DNA of 64,000 nucleotides, taken from Acinetobacter gyllenbergii CIP 110306 = MTCC 11365. GTDB taxonomy: Bacteria > Pseudomonadota > Gammaproteobacteria > Pseudomonadales > Moraxellaceae. The stretch covers positions 1-64,000 of the forward strand of contig NZ_ATGG01000006.1 in assembly GCF_000413855.1 (NCBI RefSeq). The letters run 5' to 3'. This document shows, piece after piece, positions 16,989 through 26,436 of the stretch (positions are counted from its first letter, which is position 1; each line of letters opens with the position of its first letter). The notes under the pieces were generated by a model that made no database searches, had not been told where the DNA came from, and worked only from the letters and a program-made list of their open reading frames with translations. The translations under genes were made by a program, and so were the position numbers.

Positions 16989-17366
16989 TTATGAAAACGC
17001 TAATTCACTAAAGGCGCTATATAAATAGCCTTTGGCTTCAGGATGTCCTAAATGGGCTGCGCGTTCTAGCCAATATTGTGCTTTACCATAATTTTTATCT
17101 AAACCAAACTCGCCATGTAAATAGCTCTCGCCTAGTTTAAAGGCTGCATCTGCATTACCACGTAGGGCTGCACGTAGAAAATACCAAACAGCATTGCGGT
17201 CATTTGAGGAAATGGTGTAATGATCCTCTTTAATATGTTCATTAATAGCCAAATTTTCAAAAAACTGAGCTTTACTAATTTCTTGTTTTGATTCAGAAAG
17301 AAGGTCATTATTCCTAAAACTCAGGAAACATGAGCGCAATTGTTGTTTTACGATATTGATGTTCAT
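16989..17366 (-). CDS. Sel1-like repeat protein
   Basis: A 125-residue protein without signal peptide. Two or three Sel1-type helical repeats occupy residues about 58-120 (ALRGNADAAFKLGESYLHGEFG, then KAQYWLERAAHLGHPEAKGYL). Such repeats form a scaffold for protein contacts. A strong GGAG ribosome site precedes the ATG at 17366. The partner and role are unknown. Confidence 0.75.
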   Translation of the reverse strand: MNINIVKQQLRSCFLSFRNNDLLSESKQEISKAQFFENLAINEHIKEDHYTISSNDRNAVWYFLRAALRGNADAAFKLGESYLHGEFGLDKNYGKAQYWLERAAHLGHPEAKGYLYSAFSELAFS

Positions 17367-17455
17367 AGCCGTCTCCTTTCATTTAAGCTTTTTCTTTATT
17401 GTGATTTGAATATAAATCTTTTTTATTAGCTTGTGTTGATTTATTTATAGATAAA

Positions 17456-17517
17456 ATCAGATTTAAATGTAATTTATGTAAAGATTTTATTTGTATATCA
17501 GATTTTAAATGAATTTA
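17456..17517. repeat. Near-direct repeat in the Sel1 / lipoprotein intergenic region
   Basis: Two 21-base segments (17456-17476 and 17497-17517) share ATCAGATTTAAAT-type sequence with only a few differences, about 41 bases apart, in a gene-free stretch of about 300 bases (17367-17665). In very AT-rich DNA this may be chance, or a pair of binding sites upstream of the minus-strand Sel1 gene. Confidence 0.3.
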
Positions 17518-17665
17518 GGTATTTAACCTCTATTCTATTCATATCGCTTGGCCTTTTCGGGGCGATTTAAATAACCAAGGCGCTATGTAATAAGAATGAA
17601 TAAAGATTAAATGATGATTTGCAAAGTTAACTATTCCAGAGTGCTCGTCTGCTTTAAAGATGAAT

Positions 17666-18352
17666 TTATTTATTAAAGTCACCCCGTAAATCAGACCACA
17701 TCAGGAGTGGTGTAACAGTGACCACATCGAAGACCATCGCCAAAGGGTAGAGTACTATGCGGGTTGCTCGTTTGACTGGATGTTTGGTGGTGATGGTGGT
17801 TTCTTGTTGTAGGGTAATTGGATAGGGGTGTGCCAATTTCTGTTGGATTTTTTGTTGATCAAGCGCTTGATAGAGTTGTCCTTTAAAAAACACATTCATA
17901 TAAGGATATGGCACAGTTTCTTGATTTTGAATCAAATCAAAATTTTGTCTAAAACCTAGAGATTTTAATAATTCTTTTTGCTTTGGATTGAGATCCACCA
18001 TACGGGTGTGGTAGCGAATTTGTAATACGCCGTGAAAATGATTTGGGTCATCCATGGTCAACACCAAGGGTGAAGGGCTGGTTAAACTGCGTTGTTCTGT
18101 TGGAATGGCATGTAAAAGTTTGAGGAGTTCGGTGCTACCATCAGTCATTAAATAGTTAAAATCTTGGCCTATAAAGACCAACCCTTGGTTTTTCTCATTA
18201 TGAATGGCTTGTCCCAGCGCCAGAATTTGATCGGTTTTGAGTGTGGTGGTTTGAACCTGAGTGCTTTCATTGGGCAGGGCTGTGGAAAGTAGCGTGGTTG
18301 CGCATCCACTTAAAGCAATGGCTAAGACCAGAAGGGAGAAGGTTTTATACAT
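17666..18352 (-). CDS. Lipoprotein of unknown function
   Basis: From the ATG at 18352 this is a 228-residue protein with a lipoprotein signal: a hydrophobic run followed by LSGC (cysteine at residue 17). A 15-residue longer start at 18397 is possible but would place extra residues before a perfect lipoprotein signal. A hydrophobic segment near the C-terminus (IVLYPLAMVFDVVTVTPLLMW) may touch a membrane. I do not recognise the family. It is divergent from the czc operon, but nothing ties it to metals. Confidence 0.7.
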   Translation of the reverse strand: MYKTFSLLVLAIALSGCATTLLSTALPNESTQVQTTTLKTDQILALGQAIHNEKNQGLVFIGQDFNYLMTDGSTELLKLLHAIPTEQRSLTSPSPLVLTMDDPNHFHGVLQIRYHTRMVDLNPKQKELLKSLGFRQNFDLIQNQETVPYPYMNVFFKGQLYQALDQQKIQQKLAHPYPITLQQETTITTKHPVKRATRIVLYPLAMVFDVVTVTPLLMWSDLRGDFNK

Positions 18353-18505
18353 AAGATACCCGTAAGAGAGAACATTATTGTCATGAATCAAAATCAAAAA
18401 ACGTTTTAAATCAGTGAGAAACTCACTGAAAATTGTTTTGTAATTTTATTACATTGGCATAGCCTGCTATAGTGCCTTTGTACAATTTACTGTAAGGGTG
18501 TGCTG

Positions 18506-18901
18506 TTGCAACGCTCAACTGTTTTCGTGACCGTCTTGCTGAGTTTGTTCATGTTCCAAAGTTTCTGGAATGTGGCGGCAGCTTTTTGTGCGCATGAAAC
18601 GGTCAGTGAGTACAGTAGTTTGAATCATTTTGGGCATCATGCTTCTGAAAAGAAACCAATAGCGGAACATCGTGCAGCATTTGATAAAGTGGCAGCAGAT
18701 TTGCCGATGCCCTTAAGCTTGCAAGATCATCATGATCATCTGCCATCTTGTTTTCATGTGGTGGTGGCTGAAGTTCAGCAACGTGTGAATGAACCGATGT
18801 TGCATAGCCAAGACATAGAACAAAAATATTACTGGTCTAATTCCTACCAGTCACCACATCTCACAGGACTCAATCCGCCCCCTGTATTGACCCCGCTATA
18901 G
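18506..18901 (+). CDS. czcI: CzcI-like metal-resistance accessory protein
   Basis: About 131 residues with a signal peptide (cleavage after the NVAAA region) and many histidines (HFGHHASE, DHHDHLP), as in CzcI-type proteins found first in czc operons. Its function in those operons is unclear; periplasmic metal sensing or binding is the usual guess. GTG 18500, CTG 18503 and TTG 18506 are in frame. The AAGGG at 18494-18498 lies 7 nt from the TTG but only 1 nt from the GTG, so I take TTG. A -10-like TATAGT is at 18468-18473. Confidence 0.7.
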   Translation: MQRSTVFVTVLLSLFMFQSFWNVAAAFCAHETVSEYSSLNHFGHHASEKKPIAEHRAAFDKVAADLPMPLSLQDHHDHLPSCFHVVVAEVQQRVNEPMLHSQDIEQKYYWSNSYQSPHLTGLNPPPVLTPL

Positions 18902-18950
18902 GTGGGGTAGCCGAAAAATAGCCCACCGCAATCTTATTACTTTGCGGGGC
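18901..18950 (+). promoter_or_regulatory. Mutually exclusive hairpins between czcI and czcC
   Basis: GGTGGG at the end of czcI (18901-18906) can pair with CCCACC (18922-18927). The same region, GCCCACCGCAA (18921-18931), can instead pair with TTGCGGGGC (18942-18950), which includes the G-rich ribosome site of czcC. The two folds exclude each other, as in attenuators. No T-run is present, so any effect would be on translation or RNA stability. Confidence 0.4.
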
Positions 18951-18955
18951 TTTAT

Positions 18956-20377
18956 ATGTCTTCTAGTTTAAATCAGCGTATCCATGCGGTTGAGCAGCGT
19001 ACGCGAAAAAATCCTACTCAATTGTCATTGCCGTGGTCAGTCTTGGCTCTTGCCTTGAGCACTGCTATTTTGAGTCCATCCATTGCCGCAGAATCTTTAC
19101 TGGATGCCAATCAGCAGCCTGTAACTCAGGCTGCACAACGCAATGTGAATTTTGAGCAAATCTTGCAGGATGTGAAACGATATCAGGCTGGCACGGGGGT
19201 GTGGCAAACACAGCAAGGAATTGCTGAGGCCAATGTCAAACAGGCGGGTTTATGGGCGAATCCAAGTATCTCGATTCAGCAAACTGATTTCAGGTCAGGT
19301 AAAGACAAGGAATTGGAGTTTGGTGTTTCGCAGAAGCTTGATATTTTTGGGGAACGTCGTGCTGCGGTGAAGCTTGCCAATGTACAAGCCTCTCAAGTCG
19401 GTCTCAACCAAGAGCTATACAATGCGCAACTTGAGTTGGCAGTGAAATATCTGTGGTCGCAGGTAGTTGTGTTAGAGCTGGAACATGATGTGGTTCAGGC
19501 GCAGTTAAAAACCAGTCAAGCCACTTTAGACGCGACACGTTTAAGACTCAAAGCGGGCAGTATTGCGCAGGTCGATTTAGATCGTACTTTGATGGCGCAT
19601 ATTGAAAATCAGCGTTTATTTCAGCAGACCGAGCTGGCTTTAGCCACGGCAAAGCGTCAGTTGGCAAATCTGTGGGGCAGTACCGATAATCGCTTCTCTA
19701 CCCAAGCAAGCAATGTCTGGCCACAACAAAAAGATTTGCAAGATTATTTGCAGAACAACTTATTTGAGCGTGCCATTCAACTCGACATCGTGCGTCAAAA
19801 AGCCAATATCGATTATTTAAAAGTATCTAATCGACCGAATCCAACCGTGAATTTAGGCATGGTGCAAAGTAAAAGCGCCGAAACCAATTCGACCGATAAC
19901 AAGTTCAGGGTGGGAATCGATATCCCTTTGAATATTTTTAATCGTCAACAGTATTCATTGCGAATTGCCAATGCCAAACAAGATTTATTGGTCAAGCAGC
20001 AACAGTTCTATAAGCAACAAAACCTAAATGCGATTCAGACCTTGAGTTCAGAATTGGCTGGTCTGAAGCAACAGTTTGATCTGGTTAACCAGCGACAAAT
20101 TCCATTGTCCGAAACGGTACAAGAGAAAATGCTGCTTGGTTTCAAAGTTGGTAAATATGCCATTACCGATGTGCAGCAAGCCACCATGCAATTGCAAGAT
20201 CAACGTTTAAATAAAGTGCAGTTACTCAAGAGTGCTTGGCAAAAACAAATTGATGCAGAGAGTTTAGCACTGGGCATTGAGCCGAGCATGGTGAGCTCAA
20301 GTGACGCATTAAATCAGATTAATCAAACCCTTTGGAAAGATACCAATAGCCTTCCCGCTGTAGTAGGAGCAGAATAA
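18956..20377 (+). CDS. czcC: CzcC-type outer membrane channel of heavy-metal efflux
   Basis: A 473-residue TolC-family protein. A signal-like hydrophobic segment (about residues 24-43, ending SIAAES) follows an unusually long polar N-terminus of about 20 residues, so a later start cannot be excluded. Two long coiled-coil halves follow, with the repeated pattern of outer membrane efflux proteins (GLWANPSISIQQ, LRLKAGSIAQVDLDRT, GFKVGKYAITDVQQA). It should form the trimeric outlet for CzcB/CzcA. Its stop TAA shares one base with the czcB start. Confidence 0.88.
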   Translation: MSSSLNQRIHAVEQRTRKNPTQLSLPWSVLALALSTAILSPSIAAESLLDANQQPVTQAAQRNVNFEQILQDVKRYQAGTGVWQTQQGIAEANVKQAGLWANPSISIQQTDFRSGKDKELEFGVSQKLDIFGERRAAVKLANVQASQVGLNQELYNAQLELAVKYLWSQVVVLELEHDVVQAQLKTSQATLDATRLRLKAGSIAQVDLDRTLMAHIENQRLFQQTELALATAKRQLANLWGSTDNRFSTQASNVWPQQKDLQDYLQNNLFERAIQLDIVRQKANIDYLKVSNRPNPTVNLGMVQSKSAETNSTDNKFRVGIDIPLNIFNRQQYSLRIANAKQDLLVKQQQFYKQQNLNAIQTLSSELAGLKQQFDLVNQRQIPLSETVQEKMLLGFKVGKYAITDVQQATMQLQDQRLNKVQLLKSAWQKQIDAESLALGIEPSMVSSSDALNQINQTLWKDTNSLPAVVGAE

Positions 20378-21609
20378 TGTCGACAAATAAATCTAAAAAG
20401 CAGTGGTTTTGGGTCATTCTGGTTGTTGCTGTTGGCTTAGTCCTCAGCGCATTATTATTTTTCACAGGCAAGAACAAAACCAGTAGTGATGCTGCTACGG
20501 CTGATAGCCATGGCGAAGGTGAGGCAGGGCATGCTGAGGGTGAAGCAGGGCATGCTGAGGAAAGTGAGGAAGGCAGTTTAAATCTTAGTCCAAAACAGAT
20601 GACTGAATACGGGGTTAAACTGGCTCAGGTCGGTGTGGGCGAAGTCGGACAGCAATTCGCCTATCCTGCCAAGTTGGTCACCAATACCGATCAGCAAGCG
20701 CATGTTTCAGCGACCTTTGCTGGACGTGTGGAAAGTGTCAATGCGGTACTCGGTCAACAAGTCAAGAAGGGGCAAGTGTTAGCCACGCTATTTATTCCTG
20801 ATTTGGTGGATCAGCAAGCCAATTTAAGTATTGCTCAGGAAGCGTTAACCCTCGCTCAGCAAGATTATCAACGTGAAAAGCAACTTTGGGAGCAAGGGGT
20901 TTCTGCACGTCAGGATTATCAACGTGCTTACAATGCCTATCGTCAGGCGCAGATTCAGGTACAAGCTGCGCGTAGCCGTTTATCTGCCTTGGGTGCATCC
21001 AATGGTAGTCAGGGCCGCTATGTTTTGACCGCGCCTTTAAGCGGTGTGGTGAGTCTAAAAGATATTGTGGTAGGTGAGCAAATTACGGCAGATAAGCAGT
21101 TATTTGTGATTGATCAGCTAGATCAACTTTGGATTGAATTTATTTTACCAAGTGTGAATAACATCAATGTCCAACCCGATCAACAGATCGAGTTTAAGTC
21201 GTTGCAAACCAATAATAGCTTTAAAGCACAAATCCAGACTTTAACCACAGCAGCAGATACACAAACGGGTCGTTTACAGGTACGTGCCAAAGTGTTAACC
21301 CCAGCCAAAGAATTACGACCAAATTTGATGGTGAATGTACTATTAGATGGCACGGACAAGAAGCCTGTACTCCGTGTTGCCAAAGCGGCGATTCAGCAGA
21401 TCGAGGGCAAAGCCACCGTTTTTGTTGCTAAGCAAGAAAAAGACCAAATGCATTTCACGCCAACGCCAGTACAACTGGGTAATTACTCAAGTGATGGATT
21501 ATGGGTTGAAATCCAATCGGGTCTGACTGAAAAGCAACAATATGTCAGTCAAGGTAGTTTCCTTTTGAAATCAGAGATCGAGAAGGGAGAGGCTGAGCAT
21601 GGACACTAA
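20377..21609 (+). CDS. czcB: CzcB-type periplasmic adaptor of heavy-metal efflux
   Basis: A 410-residue membrane fusion protein: an N-terminal membrane anchor (residues about 10-28), an acidic, histidine-containing stretch with a duplicated GEAGHAE unit (about 44-66), then the barrel-sandwich (GRVESVNAVLGQQVKKGQVLATL), a coiled-coil hairpin and the beta-barrel domain. It links CzcA to CzcC and may pass metal ions to the pump. It overlaps czcA by 11 bases. The acidic-His repeat may bind Zn2+/Co2+/Cd2+; this is inferred from composition. Confidence 0.9.
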   Translation: MSTNKSKKQWFWVILVVAVGLVLSALLFFTGKNKTSSDAATADSHGEGEAGHAEGEAGHAEESEEGSLNLSPKQMTEYGVKLAQVGVGEVGQQFAYPAKLVTNTDQQAHVSATFAGRVESVNAVLGQQVKKGQVLATLFIPDLVDQQANLSIAQEALTLAQQDYQREKQLWEQGVSARQDYQRAYNAYRQAQIQVQAARSRLSALGASNGSQGRYVLTAPLSGVVSLKDIVVGEQITADKQLFVIDQLDQLWIEFILPSVNNINVQPDQQIEFKSLQTNNSFKAQIQTLTTAADTQTGRLQVRAKVLTPAKELRPNLMVNVLLDGTDKKPVLRVAKAAIQQIEGKATVFVAKQEKDQMHFTPTPVQLGNYSSDGLWVEIQSGLTEKQQYVSQGSFLLKSEIEKGEAEHGH

Positions 21610-24600
21610 CGATAAGTTGCAGCTTCCTCCCGCGGAAGGTCTGTTTGATCGGATTATTCAGTTTTCAATCCGCAATGCGATTTGGGTCATGCTGTTTGTA
21701 GTGGCATGGATCGGGGTCGGGATTTATAGCTACCAAAAATTGTCGATTGATGCAGTGCCTGACATTACCAACGTACAGGTACAAATTAACAGCCAAGCGG
21801 GTGGATTCACCGCGCCTGAAGTTGAACAACGGATTACCTATCCGATTGAAAATGCCATGTCGGGTATTCCAAATTTGGAGCAAACCCGCTCGATCTCCCG
21901 TTATGGCTTATCGCAAGTCACGGTGATTTTTAAAGATGGGACTGATATCTATTGGGCGCGTCAGCTGATTAACCAGCGCTTACAGGAAGCCAAGAGTGCC
22001 TTGCCTGATGATATTGATCCACAAATGTCACCGATTTCAACTGGTCTAGGCGAGATCTATCAATGGGTGATTAAGGCTGAACCGAATGCCAAAAAAGCAG
22101 ATGGTACGCCTTATCAGGCCATGGACCTACGTGAAATTCAGGACTGGATTGTTCGTCCTCAATTACAACGTGTGCCAGGTGTTGCAGAAATCAACACCAT
22201 TGGCGGTTATAACAAGACCTACGTGGTTTCTCCTGATCTGAAACGTTTGCAACAACTGCAAATTCCGTTAACCGATTTACAAACCGTACTCACTGAAAAT
22301 AATGAAAACCGCGGTGCGGGTTTTATTGAAGAAAATGGTCAGCAACTTACGGTGCGTATTCCGGGGATGTTGAAAACTGTACAAGATATTGAGAATGTCA
22401 CGGTCAGCACCAAGAATGGTTTGCCAATCCGTGTTGCCGACGTTGCAACGGTTTCGATTGGACATGATCTGAGAACAGGCGGTGCCACCTATAATGGTGA
22501 AGAAACCGTACTGGGTATTGCCATGATGATGATGGGTGAGAACAGTAAATCCATCGCTCAAGCACTCGACAGCAAAATGCAGGAAATTAAACGTTCATTG
22601 CCTGAAGGGGTGGTGGTCGAAACGGTATATAACCGTAGTAATTTGGTCGACAAAGCCATTAAAACGGTGGCGAAGAACCTGATTGAAGGCGCAATCTTGG
22701 TGATTGTGATCCTGTTTGTATTCTTAGGGAACTTCCGTGCGGCATTGATTACCGCCTGTATTATTCCCTTATCCATGTTGTTCACTTTAACTGGTATGGC
22801 GGAGCAGAAAATCAGTGCCAACCTGATGAGTTTAGGGGCATTGGACTTCGGGATTATCGTCGATGGTGCAGTCGTGATTGTCGAAAACTGTATCCGACGG
22901 CTGGCAGAGGCACAGCACCATAAAGGTCGACTCCTGACCCGTTCAGAACGTTTTACCGAAGTCTTCTTGGCGGCCAAGCAAGCACGACGTCCACTGATTT
23001 TTGGTCAAATCATCATTATGGTGGTGTATTTGCCTATCTTTGCCTTAGCGGGTGTGGAAGCGAAAATGTTCCATCCAATGGCGATGACGGTGGTCTTGGC
23101 CTTGATCGGTGCCATTATTTTATCGGTGACTTTCGTTCCAGCAGCAGTGGCGCTATTTGTTACTGGTGAGGTCAAAGAGAAAGAAAGTCGCTGGATGGCG
23201 ACGTTAAAAAGCAGTTATGAAAGCCTACTGGATAAAGCTTATGCATTCCGTTATGTGGTCGTGGCCGGTGCGATTACCATTCTGGTCTTAACGGCTGCGA
23301 TTGGTTCGCGTGTCGGTAGTGAGTTTGCGCCACAACTGAGTGAAGGCGACTTTGCTTTACAGTTAATGCGTGCTCCAAGTACCGGAATTGAAGAGTCACT
23401 GAAAATTCAGGAAAGTGTTGAAAAACAATTGTTAGCAGAGTTCCCTGAAATCAAAGCAATCTTTGCACGTACGGGTACAGCCGAAGTGGCAACAGATGTG
23501 ATGCCACCCAATATTTCAGATGCCGTGGTGTTATTAAAACCGCGTGATCAATGGCCAGATAAGTCGGAAACCATCGATGAACTTCGGACTCGAATGTTGG
23601 CCTATGTAGAGAAAATCCCAGGCAACAATAGTGAGTTTTCACAACCGATTGAATTGCGTTTTAACGAACTGATTTCAGGTGTCCGTAGTGATATTGGGGT
23701 CAAGATCTTTGGTGATGATATGCAGGTTCTGAACCAAGAGGCTGAAAAAGTTGCTCAAACCCTGAGAACCATCACGGGTGCAAGTGAAGTCAAGGTCGAG
23801 CAGACCGATGGCTTACCTTTACTCAATGTGGATATCGATCATGCTTTGGCGGCGCAATACGGTTTATCCGTGAAATCCATTCAGGACTTGGTCGCTGCCA
23901 GTATTGGTGGACAAAGTGTTGGACAGATTTTGCAAGGTGACCGTCGTTTTGATTTTGTGGTGCGTTTGGATGATGTGATGCGTACGCCGCAGCAATTGGC
24001 CATGCTGCCAATTCAACTGCCAAATGGTGGTTTGATTAAACTGCAAGATGTGGCAAAAGTGGAAAATATTTTAGGCTTGGCGCAAGTCAGTCGTGAAAAT
24101 GGCAAGCGCCGTGTTGTGGTCACCACCAACGTACGCGACCGTGATTTAGGTTCATTTGTGGGGGAGATGCAGCAGAAATTATCTCAGCAAAAATTACCAA
24201 GCGGTTATTGGCTCGGTTATGGCGGTCAGTTTGAAAATCTGGCCTCGGCAAAAGCCAGAATGCAGATTGTGGTGCCATTGGCATTGCTGATGATCTTCGT
24301 TTTGTTGATGGCGGTGTTTAATAACTTTAAAGAAAGCTTGCTGGTGTTTAGTGGCGTGCCATTTGCCCTATCGGGCGGTTTGGTGGCGCTGTGGTTACGC
24401 GATATCCCCTTGTCGATGTCAGCAGGTGTCGGTTTTATTGCGCTCTCTGGTGTTGCAGTGCTGAATGGTCTGGTGATGCTGAGCTTCATTAAAGAATTGC
24501 GTGAGCAATATGATGTTCATTACGCCACATGGCATGGTGCGGTATTACGTTTGCGCCCTGTCTTGATGACCGCTTTTGTCGCATCGCTTGGCTTTATCCC

Positions 24601-24766
24601 AATGGCGATTGCCACCGGTACAGGGGCAGAAGTTCAGCGCCCACTGGCCACTGTAGTGATTGGCGGGATTATTTCATCCACTTTACTGACCTTGCTGATT
24701 TTGCCAGTGGTGTATCGTTGGATGAATGAAGCGAAACAAAGTAAACGTCAGGAAAGTGCAATTTAA
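21599..24766 (+). CDS. czcA: CzcA-type heavy-metal efflux RND pump
   Basis: A 1055-residue inner-membrane RND transporter with 12 membrane segments and two large periplasmic loops. The fourth segment has DFGIIVDGAVVIVEN (from D416), the signature of the heavy-metal group exporting Zn2+, Co2+ and often Cd2+; Cu/Ag pumps differ there. It uses the proton gradient to push ions through CzcB/CzcC. AGGGAGAGG lies before the ATG inside the end of czcB. The regulator is not in the window; metal specificity is inferred from the motif. Confidence 0.93.
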   Translation: MDTNDKLQLPPAEGLFDRIIQFSIRNAIWVMLFVVAWIGVGIYSYQKLSIDAVPDITNVQVQINSQAGGFTAPEVEQRITYPIENAMSGIPNLEQTRSISRYGLSQVTVIFKDGTDIYWARQLINQRLQEAKSALPDDIDPQMSPISTGLGEIYQWVIKAEPNAKKADGTPYQAMDLREIQDWIVRPQLQRVPGVAEINTIGGYNKTYVVSPDLKRLQQLQIPLTDLQTVLTENNENRGAGFIEENGQQLTVRIPGMLKTVQDIENVTVSTKNGLPIRVADVATVSIGHDLRTGGATYNGEETVLGIAMMMMGENSKSIAQALDSKMQEIKRSLPEGVVVETVYNRSNLVDKAIKTVAKNLIEGAILVIVILFVFLGNFRAALITACIIPLSMLFTLTGMAEQKISANLMSLGALDFGIIVDGAVVIVENCIRRLAEAQHHKGRLLTRSERFTEVFLAAKQARRPLIFGQIIIMVVYLPIFALAGVEAKMFHPMAMTVVLALIGAIILSVTFVPAAVALFVTGEVKEKESRWMATLKSSYESLLDKAYAFRYVVVAGAITILVLTAAIGSRVGSEFAPQLSEGDFALQLMRAPSTGIEESLKIQESVEKQLLAEFPEIKAIFARTGTAEVATDVMPPNISDAVVLLKPRDQWPDKSETIDELRTRMLAYVEKIPGNNSEFSQPIELRFNELISGVRSDIGVKIFGDDMQVLNQEAEKVAQTLRTITGASEVKVEQTDGLPLLNVDIDHALAAQYGLSVKSIQDLVAASIGGQSVGQILQGDRRFDFVVRLDDVMRTPQQLAMLPIQLPNGGLIKLQDVAKVENILGLAQVSRENGKRRVVVTTNVRDRDLGSFVGEMQQKLSQQKLPSGYWLGYGGQFENLASAKARMQIVVPLALLMIFVLLMAVFNNFKESLLVFSGVPFALSGGLVALWLRDIPLSMSAGVGFIALSGVAVLNGLVMLSFIKELREQYDVHYATWHGAVLRLRPVLMTAFVASLGFIPMAIATGTGAEVQRPLATVVIGGIISSTLLTLLILPVVYRWMNEAKQSKRQESAI

Positions 24767-24780
24767 TCTGTTTATGCTAT

Positions 24781-24868
24781 CTTCTTAATGAAGCACTTTA
24801 TTAAGAAGAATCTGAACCAGCCAAAGCGATTTCCGCTTTGGCTGACTTTAAGACTGCAACAGGTCTTA
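24781..24868 (+). promoter_or_regulatory. Three consecutive hairpins in the czcD leader
   Basis: Between czcA and czcD lie three perfect inverted repeats: 24781-24789 with 24800-24808 (9 bp), 24819-24828 with 24834-24843 (10 bp, 5-nt loop) and 24849-24854 with 24863-24868 (6 bp). None is followed by a T-run. They leave the AAGGAG of czcD (24881-24886) free. Roles could be RNA processing, stability or a leader switch. Confidence 0.5.
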
Positions 24869-24892
24869 TTTAATTATGATAAGGAGTCCAAC

Positions 24893-25837
24893 ATGGGTGG
24901 ACATCAAGGGCATGACCATAGTCATGCAGCGGTCACTGAAGGTAATATCAAAAAACTCACCATTGCGCTGATACTGACTTCAACTTTCTTAGTGGTCGAA
25001 GTGGTTGCGGGTTTAATCACCCAGAGTTTAGCGTTACTGTCTGATGCAGCACATATGTTTACCGATGCTGCTGCATTGGCGATTGCTTTAGTGGCGATTA
25101 AAATTGCCAAACGTCCAGCAGATAACAAACGGACTTTTGGTTATCAGCGTTTTGAAATTCTTGCCGCCTTATTTAATGCCTCAATGCTATTCTTTGTGGC
25201 CATGTATATTTTGTATGAAGCATATCAGCGCTTTACGCAACCGCCTGAAATTCAAAGTGTCGGTATGTTGATTGTGGCGAGCTTAGGTTTGATTATTAAT
25301 CTTATTTCCATGAAGCTGTTAATGTCCAGTGCTGCTGAAAGCCTGAATATGAAAGGTGCATACTTAGAAGTGTTGAGTGATGCACTCGGTTCAGTGGCTG
25401 TTATTGTCGGTGCTGTGGTGATCTATTTTACCAATTGGTATTGGGTTGATACTATTCTTGCCGTTGCGATTGGTTTTTGGGTATTGCCGAGAACATGGAT
25501 TCTGCTCAAGCAAAGTATCAATATCTTGCTGGAAGGTGTTCCAGAAGAAGTGGATATTGAAAAGCTGCGCAATGATTTACTCGGATTAGATGGTGTTGAG
25601 AGTATCCATCAGTTAAAGGTCTGGGCAATTACCTCGAAGAATATTCATTTGACTGTGCATCTGTTTGCACCGAAGGTTGATCGTAATCAATTGCACCGTG
25701 CTGCGATTGAAATGTTATCGCATGAGCATGGCATTGCTGAGGTGACCTTGCAAATTGAAGATGATGAAGAAATGAATTGTCAGCATACTCATCAACATGA
25801 TGAGAAAGCTGAACAAGATCCTTCACATCAGCATTAA
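24893..25837 (+). CDS. czcD: CzcD-type cation diffusion facilitator
   Basis: A 314-residue CDF transporter. It begins with a His-rich GGHQGHDHSHA, has six membrane segments with SLALLSDAAHMFTDAAALAIAL (the H-x3-D and D-x3-D metal sites in segments II and V; the second is EVLSDALGSVAVIVGA), then a cytoplasmic domain and a His-rich tail (CQHTHQHDE, DPSHQH). It exports Zn2+ and similar ions from cytoplasm to periplasm, where the CzcCBA pump can take over. The ATG at 24893 has AAGGAG 6 nt upstream; an upstream frame from 24788 runs through hairpins and is rejected. Confidence 0.92.
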   Translation: MGGHQGHDHSHAAVTEGNIKKLTIALILTSTFLVVEVVAGLITQSLALLSDAAHMFTDAAALAIALVAIKIAKRPADNKRTFGYQRFEILAALFNASMLFFVAMYILYEAYQRFTQPPEIQSVGMLIVASLGLIINLISMKLLMSSAAESLNMKGAYLEVLSDALGSVAVIVGAVVIYFTNWYWVDTILAVAIGFWVLPRTWILLKQSINILLEGVPEEVDIEKLRNDLLGLDGVESIHQLKVWAITSKNIHLTVHLFAPKVDRNQLHRAAIEMLSHEHGIAEVTLQIEDDEEMNCQHTHQHDEKAEQDPSHQH

Positions 25838-25849
25838 GCTGATGTGAAG
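25821..25849 (+). terminator. Terminator overlapping the end of czcD
   Basis: A perfect 12-bp stem (25821-25832 with 25838-25849) whose left arm lies in the last codons of czcD and whose 5-nt loop contains the TAA stop. A moderate T-rich stretch follows. Confidence 0.75.
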
Positions 25850-25868
25850 ATTTGTTTTGGAATAATAA

Positions 25869-26207
25869 TTAATTCTGCCATTCGTTGTTGCAGTCACGGC
25901 ATTTCCAATGTTTTTGTGCTTGCATAAAGGCTTGCATTGAAATTTTAAAATCAGGTAGATCACGCCAGAACAGAACACCTGCAGTCACACAGATTGCAAA
26001 CACCACAACGGTTGCAATTTGCAGACCTTGACCCGCACCATTACCAAAAATCCACATTGCAACACTAATCAAGACCAAAATTAATAAAATAAAAATGGCA
26101 GGAACCAGAAGCACTAAACTTTTAGGTACATTCGGACGAGGGCTGTTAGCACCCTGACTGGCAGGCATAATTTTCACGCTTTGACATTTAGGGCAACGGT
26201 ATTGCAT
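25869..26207 (-). CDS. Zinc-ribbon membrane protein of unknown function
   Basis: A 112-residue protein with a CPKC pair at residues 5-8 and a second CRDC pair near residue 104, flanking two hydrophobic segments (about 32-55 and 62-80). Both ends would be on the same side and could build one four-cysteine zinc ribbon. AGGAA precedes the ATG. It faces the czc terminator, but the position does not prove a role in metal handling. Confidence 0.7.
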   Translation of the reverse strand: MQYRCPKCQSVKIMPASQGANSPRPNVPKSLVLLVPAIFILLILVLISVAMWIFGNGAGQGLQIATVVVFAICVTAGVLFWRDLPDFKISMQAFMQAQKHWKCRDCNNEWQN

Positions 26208-26436
26208 AAAGGATTCCTATTCTGTTTTGACTATTTTAGCGAAAATTATGCAAAAGCAAAAATCTTGAGCCTTTCAAATACATAAATTTACTTATTTTAT
26301 TGTTTATCCTGTCCCCCAAGCCGACGTTTAGATTTGCCTAAAAACCTTGCGACAGCTCGTCTAAAGCCATTCGCAAAACTCGGGGCAGTCTGCTAAGTTG
26401 CAACATGAGTGGGTTGAATAATGCGAAAGGAAACGC

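Noticed and set aside
17521..17600. GC-richer patch with CGCTTGG and CCAAGGCG near the Sel1/lipoprotein gap
   Set aside because: The arms pair only partly and no T-run follows, so neither a terminator nor an RNA gene is supported.
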